From assembly GCA_031279735.1 (NCBI GenBank), contig JAITHX010000094.1, forward strand, positions 1 through 9,872: a DNA stretch of 9,872 nucleotides. The letters are read 5' to 3'. This document shows, piece after piece, positions 6,022-9,872 of this stretch. Origin of the DNA: Prevotellaceae bacterium. Its GTDB lineage: Bacteria; Bacteroidota; Bacteroidia; Bacteroidales; UBA932. Under the pieces are notes generated by a model. The model did no database searches, had not been told where the DNA came from, and saw only the letters and a program-made list of their open reading frames with translations. A program made the translations under genes and the position numbers. Every line of letters begins with the position of its first letter. Position 1 is the first letter of the stretch.

Positions 6022-6624
6022 TTATGCATATTTATCGACGAAATACTGCAATCCGCCCTTGTATCCGACGCCCATTGCTTCGAATCGCCACTCGCCGTTA
6101 CGCTTGTAGAGGCGTCCGAACTCCACTGCCGTTTCGACCGAAAAGTCTTCGTCGAGTTCGTATTTCATTATTTCTTCGCCGGTTTGGATATTGTAAACGC
6201 GGATGTAGGAATTGCGCACCTGTCCGAAGTTCTGTTTGCGTATTTCGTAGTCGTGAATGGTGACGCAAAAGATTATTTCAGTGACTTCTGCCGGCACTTT
6301 CGACAAGTCGGCGAGAAGAGCTTCGTCGTCGTTTCCGTCGCTGCTTTTCCCGTCGGGGTCGTCGCCGGTGTGTCGCAGTCCGAACAGACCGTCGGTGCAG
6401 CGATTCTTTTGACACTCGTCCCCCGAGTGTCCCCGTCCGCAAAGATTATTGTAGAAAATAAAGTATTCGTCTTTCGGCAGTTTTTTGTTTGCGCCCAGCA
6501 TAAAAGCCGACGCATCAAGATCGAAATCAAAACCGGATCCTTCGTTCGGGTCCCAGCCCAAACCTATCCCAACTTTCGACAGCCCGAGTCCCACACGCTG
6601 TCCTTTTCGTATATCTATTGCCAT
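6022..6624 (-). CDS. terD: TerD-family protein with Cys-rich insertion in the Ca loop
   Basis: This 200-aa protein is the first gene of the operon. It has GLGWDP (21-26), FDFDLDAS (32-39) and FIFYNN (55-60). Where canonical TerD continues with SPDGAV, this protein has LCGRGHSGDECQKNRCTDGLFGLR, placing C62, H66, C71 and C76 right next to the calcium loop. HTGDDPDGKSSDGNDDE (85-101) is an expanded acidic loop. From VTIHDYEIRKQNFGQVRNSYIRVYN onward it closely follows the 184-aa TerD. The three Cys and one His could bind Zn or react with oxidants or metalloids, which is inference. The start at 6624 gives the conserved MAI beginning. The promoter candidates lie upstream in the A/T-rich region. Confidence 0.93.
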   Translation of the reverse strand: MAIDIRKGQRVGLGLSKVGIGLGWDPNEGSGFDFDLDASAFMLGANKKLPKDEYFIFYNNLCGRGHSGDECQKNRCTDGLFGLRHTGDDPDGKSSDGNDDEALLADLSKVPAEVTEIIFCVTIHDYEIRKQNFGQVRNSYIRVYNIQTGEEIMKYELDEDFSVETAVEFGRLYKRNGEWRFEAMGVGYKGGLQYFVDKYA

Positions 6625-6675
6625 ACAGTTAAATTTTTACCTTTTAAGCTAACTATTATGATTCAACTTTGTAAA

Positions 6676-6703
6676 CACACATACTATTGTTAATTATTTC
6701 AAA
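6676..6703 (-). promoter_or_regulatory. weak proximal promoter candidate for ter operon
   Basis: On the minus strand TTTG (complement of 6700-6703) precedes TATGTGTG (complement of 6676-6683) by 16 bp. This resembles the Bacteroides pattern TTTG-N(about 19)-TAnnTTTG, with one mismatch in the -7 element and a short spacer. It would give a leader of about 45 nt. It is an alternative to the candidate further upstream. Confidence 0.2.
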
Positions 6704-6874
6704 CTATCCGCGCTGCCTAACCATTTACTTTCAGAATTTTAACAAGCATTTGCCCAACGACGCGATTTAATTTGACGGCTGTAAAGGTAAGAATATTTTC
6801 ATTACGCAAATAGAAATTTCTTTCCTCTCCGTTAATTTTTTTCGCAAAGCTCGCATTGCAGCCGCGACTTCAAT
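6704..6874. other. A/T-rich intergenic stretch upstream of ter operon
   Basis: This stretch has no supported gene. It is A/T-rich and includes the distal promoter candidate at 6782-6810. I see no long inverted repeat, riboswitch-like structure or small RNA here. If transcription starts near 6775, the operon would have a leader of about 150 nt. Confidence 0.5.
6782..6810 (-). promoter_or_regulatory. probable Bacteroidota-type promoter for ter operon
   Basis: On the minus strand TTTG (complement of 6807-6810, in context TTTGCG) is followed after 17 bp by TACCTTTA (complement of 6782-6789). This is one mismatch from the TAnnTTTG -7 consensus of Bacteroides sigma-ABfr promoters. It faces the ter operon and is the best match I see in the gap. 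The one mismatch and short spacer keep confidence moderate. Confidence 0.4.
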
Positions 6875-7077
6875 CAATTACGAATTACGAATTACGAATT
6901 GCGGTCGGCTTCGGTTCAATTACGAATTACGAATTACGAATTACGGTCGGCTTCGGTTCAATTACGAATTACGAATTACGAATTACGGTCGGCTTCGGTT
7001 CAATTACGAATTACGAATTACGAATTACGGCCGGCTTCGGTTCAATTACGAATTACGAATTACGACCGGCTTCGGCT
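6875..7077. repeat. higher-order 42-bp repeat array of AATTACG heptamers
   Basis: Four 42-bp units (6875-6916, 6917-6958, 6959-7000, 7001-7042) and a shorter 35-bp fifth unit (7043-7077) run in tandem. Each 42-bp unit is a C, four AATTACG-type heptamers and the 13-mer GTCGGCTTCGGTT or a close variant. The last unit has lost exactly one heptamer and reads CCGG in the spacer. Because 42 is divisible by three, the array creates a spurious open frame repeating ITNYELRITVGFGS. It fills the gap between the end of the GH106-like gene and the ter promoter region. Confidence 0.95.
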
Positions 7078-7094
7078 GTACGTCCGCAGTCGGC

Positions 7095-7160
7095 CGTAAT
7101 TCGTAATTCGTAATTCGTAATTCGTAATTAATAATTAATAATTAATAATTAATAATTAAT
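7095..7160. repeat. inverted CGTAATT and AATAATT heptamer arrays entering the GH106-like gene
   Basis: Five CGTAATT units (7095-7129) are the reverse complement of the preceding AATTACG heptamers. Three of them (7095-7115) pair perfectly with 7044-7064, giving a 21-bp stem around a 30-nt GC-rich loop. The heptamer then changes to AATAATT for four units (7130-7157). This last array crosses the stop codon (complement of 7142-7144) of the GH106-like gene and encodes its last residues, LIINY. The hairpin could stop leftward transcription before the ter operon. Confidence 0.92.
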
Positions 7161-9658
7161 GGACCTATAAGTCCTGCCGGATACAGCGGCGAATCCTTTC
7201 GGAAGTAATACCATATTGCGAATGCTTTTCGTCCTTGCGAGGGGCGCGGTTCGTTCCGGATGAACCAGTCGGGAAAGGCTTTCATTGCTCGTCCTTCTTC
7301 GTCGCGGTCGCGTCCCCACTCGAAGTCTGCGGGGTGCTGTTCGTCTCCTATCAGTCGGTTTGCCCAATTAACCGTGACGTGCACCGTGATTTTGTTCTCT
7401 CCTTTCTTTAGGTACTGGCTGATGTCCGCTTTGTAGGGCGGACACCAAAGCACGCCTGCCGACTTTCCGTTGACTTCCAGTTCGGCTATGTCGTGGAGTT
7501 CGCCGAGGTCGAGCGTGATTCGCTTGTTTTTGTCGAGAAGGTCGGCGGCTATGTCGATGGTTTTTTCGTAGCTTGCGGTGCCGGCGAAGTATTTCACGGC
7601 GGTGTCCTCGTGTTTGCTGAAATCGACGAGGGCGGGAAATTCGCGCGTGAACTCCGCGTCGAGCTTGGGCTGGAAACGGACTTTCCATGTGCCGCTTATG
7701 ACGGACAGGACTTTTTCGCCGCCTGTTTCCATTGCCGGCAGTCGGAGTTTTTCGTAGGCGCATCGGCTGTTCTTCGGGAAAACGACGAATAGCGATTCGT
7801 CGGCTTCGAGCCTCAAGTCCACGCGAATGGAATCGCCGTCGGCGCGCCGGTTCGTTTTGCGTATCGTGCCGCTGTATGCGTCCCACAGTTCGGGCGCGCG
7901 GTCGCCGACGGGAAAGGAATAGGTTTTGGCAACGGGCGCGGACGAACGATTGACCGCGAAGAATATTTCCGCGTCGCGGGTTGTGCGATGCATCGTTTCG
8001 CGGAGGTCGGACGAAACGAAATCGCCCTGCTGGAGCAGCATCTGGCAGCGGGCAAGATAGGTGAAGAACGCCTTGCCGGGCTTGAACCAAGTCTGGTGGC
8101 GTCCGAAGTGCGTGCCCCACCAGCCGAATCCCATGCCGGGCTGATAGCGGTCGTCGAAGGGCTGGTGCGTCCAGTGGTTCAGGAAAAAGAGATTCATTCC
8201 GGCAAGGAAGCCCGCGTCGGCGGAATGTTTCAGGAACGCGGGGTCTTCGGTGTAGCGGCTGCTTACCGGACGCCCGACGAAGGCTTCGACGCCGACGATT
8301 CGCCGTCCCGCCTTGCCTGCCACGCGGGGAATGAGGTCTTTGTGGAACACCTCCGTATGCGTCCAGAACTCGTCGATGGGCAAGTCGGGGATGGCGATGC
8401 TTTCGATGCGGTTGTAGGGTCCTTCGTAGGGTTCCCAGTAGAACTTCAAGCCGTAGTCGTGGAGCATGTCGCGGGCAACTTTCCAGCCGTTGTCGATGTA
8501 GAGGCGGCTTCTGACTTCGCGGAAATCCTCCCTGAACCGCTTGGCGGATTCGCCGGCTGCGGCTCCGGATTCGCCGGTTTTCAGTTTCTCCGACAGGCGT
8601 TGCAGCATCATCTGCGGCAGCGGATCGTAACCCTTCATGCGGCGGAACTCGTCGCGGAAGCTTGGCGTCCAGTCCTGATCGCCGGATTCGTAGCTATCCA
8701 CCCAGATGTAGGCGAAGGTCGAGCCGAAATACTCGCCTATATGCTCTTTCAGGGGGTCGAGCAGCTGGCGCCAGTGATAAACGTTGTCCTCGCGACTCAT
8801 TTTGTCAACTTCGAGCGCCTTGCCGATGATGTCGTCGGGGAGAGGATGCGGGTTAGCCATCGTGGGTGCGTGACCGATGCGGCAGACGCGCCACCGTCCG
8901 GCGGGCGGCGTCCATTTCAGTCGTCCGTCGGCGTCCATGCAGCCGGAAATGTCCAGCGCCTCGTCGGGCTTCGGGTCGAGCTTTTCCGGAATCGCCAGCA
9001 CCGCGACATCTTTGTAGTAAGTTGCCCGACGGCTGGTGGGCACCCGTCCGTAGTTCGTGCCGGACTTTTCGTTGGTGAATCCCCTGTAGGCGGGGAGTTC
9101 GGGTTTGGCGAGAACTACTTCCGCCGGACGGTTTCCGGCAAGGGAAACGGTCGAAAAGACTAAGGTTTGCATACATCGTTCTTCCGAAATCCAGGGTCCG
9201 CCGGTGGTGGCGTAACCCGGAGTGCCGTGCAGTCCGATAGTCAAGCCGAGGCGGCGCGCTTCCGCCATCGTGTGACGAAGGGCGTCCCAGTAGGCTTCGC
9301 TTCGGAAAGTCTGTTCCGGCCACGGATTGTTTTCGATAGGCGCCTGCGTGTTCTGCACCGCCGAAGTCAGATTGAAGATAGTCGCGCCGCCGATACCCGC
9401 CTCCTTCATGGCTTCGAGGTCGCGGGTGATACCCTCCTTCGAGAAGTTGCTCCCCATCCAATGCCACCAGACGTGAGGGTGATATTGCACTGGGGGCGAC
9501 TGAAACTGCTCGGCGAGCGAGGCGAGGGTTTCTTCGCCGGCGGGAGCGTTCCGCGACGACAGTCCGCACGCTGCAAGCGACGACAGGAGAAGCGCGGCAG
9601 CGAATCCCGCGATGCTGTTTTTCTTAATCTTAATCTTAATCTTCATGTTCGTGTTCAT
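7142..9658 (-). CDS. GH106-like alpha-L-rhamnosidase lipoprotein
   Basis: This 838-aa exported lipoprotein has a Lys-rich n-region, a hydrophobic core (14-27) and the lipobox LAAC with Cys31. No acidic surface-export signal follows the Cys, so the periplasmic or outer-membrane face is uncertain. The catalytic part starts with VWWHWMGSNFSKEGITRDLEAMKEAGIGGATIFN (63-96), the GH106 signature. It continues with HGTPGYATTGGPWI (144-157), an acidic DSYESGDQDW (321-330), YWEPYEGP (407-414), GVEAF (456-460) and NHWTHQPFDD (494-503). E324 and E458 are plausible catalytic acids by position. The C-terminus is a beta-sandwich (SGTWKVRFQ at 655, YFAGTASYEKTI at 690, LDLGELHDIAELEVNGKSAGVLWCPPY at 716-742, NRLIGD at 767-772). 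At 838 aa it is shorter than the roughly 1000-plus aa typical of the family. It would release terminal rhamnose from plant or bacterial glycans. An alternative start is Met5. Confidence 0.85.
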   Translation of the reverse strand: MNTNMKIKIKIKKNSIAGFAAALLLSSLAACGLSSRNAPAGEETLASLAEQFQSPPVQYHPHVWWHWMGSNFSKEGITRDLEAMKEAGIGGATIFNLTSAVQNTQAPIENNPWPEQTFRSEAYWDALRHTMAEARRLGLTIGLHGTPGYATTGGPWISEERCMQTLVFSTVSLAGNRPAEVVLAKPELPAYRGFTNEKSGTNYGRVPTSRRATYYKDVAVLAIPEKLDPKPDEALDISGCMDADGRLKWTPPAGRWRVCRIGHAPTMANPHPLPDDIIGKALEVDKMSREDNVYHWRQLLDPLKEHIGEYFGSTFAYIWVDSYESGDQDWTPSFRDEFRRMKGYDPLPQMMLQRLSEKLKTGESGAAAGESAKRFREDFREVRSRLYIDNGWKVARDMLHDYGLKFYWEPYEGPYNRIESIAIPDLPIDEFWTHTEVFHKDLIPRVAGKAGRRIVGVEAFVGRPVSSRYTEDPAFLKHSADAGFLAGMNLFFLNHWTHQPFDDRYQPGMGFGWWGTHFGRHQTWFKPGKAFFTYLARCQMLLQQGDFVSSDLRETMHRTTRDAEIFFAVNRSSAPVAKTYSFPVGDRAPELWDAYSGTIRKTNRRADGDSIRVDLRLEADESLFVVFPKNSRCAYEKLRLPAMETGGEKVLSVISGTWKVRFQPKLDAEFTREFPALVDFSKHEDTAVKYFAGTASYEKTIDIAADLLDKNKRITLDLGELHDIAELEVNGKSAGVLWCPPYKADISQYLKKGENKITVHVTVNWANRLIGDEQHPADFEWGRDRDEEGRAMKAFPDWFIRNEPRPSQGRKAFAIWYYFRKDSPLYPAGLIGPLIINY
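9623..9640. repeat. hexamer repeat in the signal-peptide start
   Basis: CTTAAT is repeated three times, followed by CTTCAT at 9641-9646. On the coding strand this encodes the alternating Lys-Ile residues of the signal peptide n-region (MKIKIKIKK). Each unit gained or lost changes the protein by two residues without a frameshift. Confidence 0.85.
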
Positions 9659-9698
9659 GTTCGTTCAAAAAGTTTTGTAATCCATTAAAAATACAGCG

Positions 9699-9706
9699 CA
9701 AAGATA
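9699..9706 (-). promoter_or_regulatory. perfect Bacteroidota -7 element for the GH106-like gene
   Basis: The minus strand reads TATCTTTG, an exact match to the TAnnTTTG -7 consensus, about 40 bp before the start codon. No TTTG lies at the usual -33 spacing, because that region is occupied by a heptamer array (9711-9745). The nearest TTTG (complement of 9755-9758) is 48 bp upstream of the -7 element. Confidence 0.6.
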
Positions 9707-9710
9707 CGCG

Positions 9711-9745
9711 GTTAGTGATTAGTGGTTAGTGATTAGTGGTTAGTG
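9711..9745. repeat. alternating GTTAGTG/ATTAGTG heptamer array at promoter
   Basis: Five heptamers in strict alternation (GTTAGTG, ATTAGTG, GTTAGTG, ATTAGTG, GTTAGTG) begin 4 bp upstream of the -7 element of the GH106-like gene. They occupy the place of its -33 region. Confidence 0.9.
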
Positions 9746-9872
9746 CCTGTCGGACAAAGGGTCAGATTATACTTACGTCGGGTTAAAATCGTGAGTTGCC
9801 AATAGACAACGCGGCATGGAGACGCGGCCTGGCGCGTCCCCGCGGCGGCTTCGGTTCGGTCGATTTCGGTCG
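9746..9872. other. gene-free right edge with GC-rich palindrome
   Basis: No gene is supported here. GACGCG (9821-9826) and CGCGTC (9833-9838) form a small hairpin within a context (GGAGACGCGGCCTGGCGCGTCCCC) like dispersed palindromic repeats I recall from other genomes. The 12-mer CGGCTTCGGTTC (9846-9857) is identical to the spacer core of the 42-bp array nearly 3 kb away. Confidence 0.5.

Noticed and set aside
6875..7077. CRISPR array made of 42-bp units
   Set aside because: The whole unit is repeated, including the part that would be the spacer, so there are no unique spacers.
6856..7113. 85-aa open frame repeating ITNYELRITVGFGS, and its 66-aa neighbour frame
   Set aside because: It is the translation of a 42-bp tandem repeat. 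The unit length is divisible by three, so the frame stays open by chance. There is no plausible start context or protein family.
7988..9163. 391-aa plus-strand open frame opposite the GH106-like gene
   Set aside because: It is a shadow of a GC-rich gene. The minus-strand product has clear family motifs and the antisense product has none.

Overview
The window looks like accessory chromosome of a Bacteroidota bacterium, most likely Bacteroidales. The evidence is a GH106-type lipoprotein glycosidase, a perfect TAnnTTTG -7 element upstream of it, A/T-rich leaders without clear Shine-Dalgarno sites, and many intergenic heptanucleotide repeats. This assignment rests on pattern recognition; no search was run.

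All convincing genes lie on the minus strand, so transcription runs from right to left. The core (6624 down to 391) is a nine-gene, closely spaced stress-response operon of the Ter ('tellurium resistance') class. In transcription order it encodes a TerD with a Cys-rich insertion, a TerA-like TerD-fold protein, a canonical TerD/TerE, a TerZ/TerX-like protein, a TerY von Willebrand A (VWA) protein, and a second TerY whose metal site (MIDAS) is degenerate. A small three-helix membrane protein, an SPFH/prohibitin-family membrane protein and a TerY with a C-terminal zinc-ribbon (TerY-C) domain complete it. Most gaps are 20-40 bp; the exception is 125 bp between the two short TerY genes, which holds an imperfect hairpin. 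No TerC, TerB, TelA/KlaA, PP2C phosphatase or kinase gene lies in the window. My inference is that the soluble Ca-binding TerD-fold proteins and VWA scaffolds are tied to the membrane by the SPFH and small membrane proteins. That membrane pair inside a ter operon is the best candidate here for an undescribed module.

Upstream of the operon (6625-7141) lie a probable promoter region and a repeat block. The block has five 42/35-bp units built from AATTACG heptamers, then inverted CGTAATT heptamers, then AATAATT heptamers that run into the 3' end of the next gene. That gene (9658 down to 7142) encodes a lipoprotein resembling GH106 alpha-L-rhamnosidases. It appears to lack a middle domain found in longer family members. 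Its promoter abuts another heptamer array, and its signal-peptide start contains hexamer repeats.

The left end (1-390) has no gene. It holds a GCG-rich repeat cluster, several hairpins, an almost perfect palindrome with 60-nt arms (185-312) and an AATTCAT heptamer array just downstream of the operon's last stop codon. The right end (9746-9872) is intergenic, with a small GC-rich palindrome.
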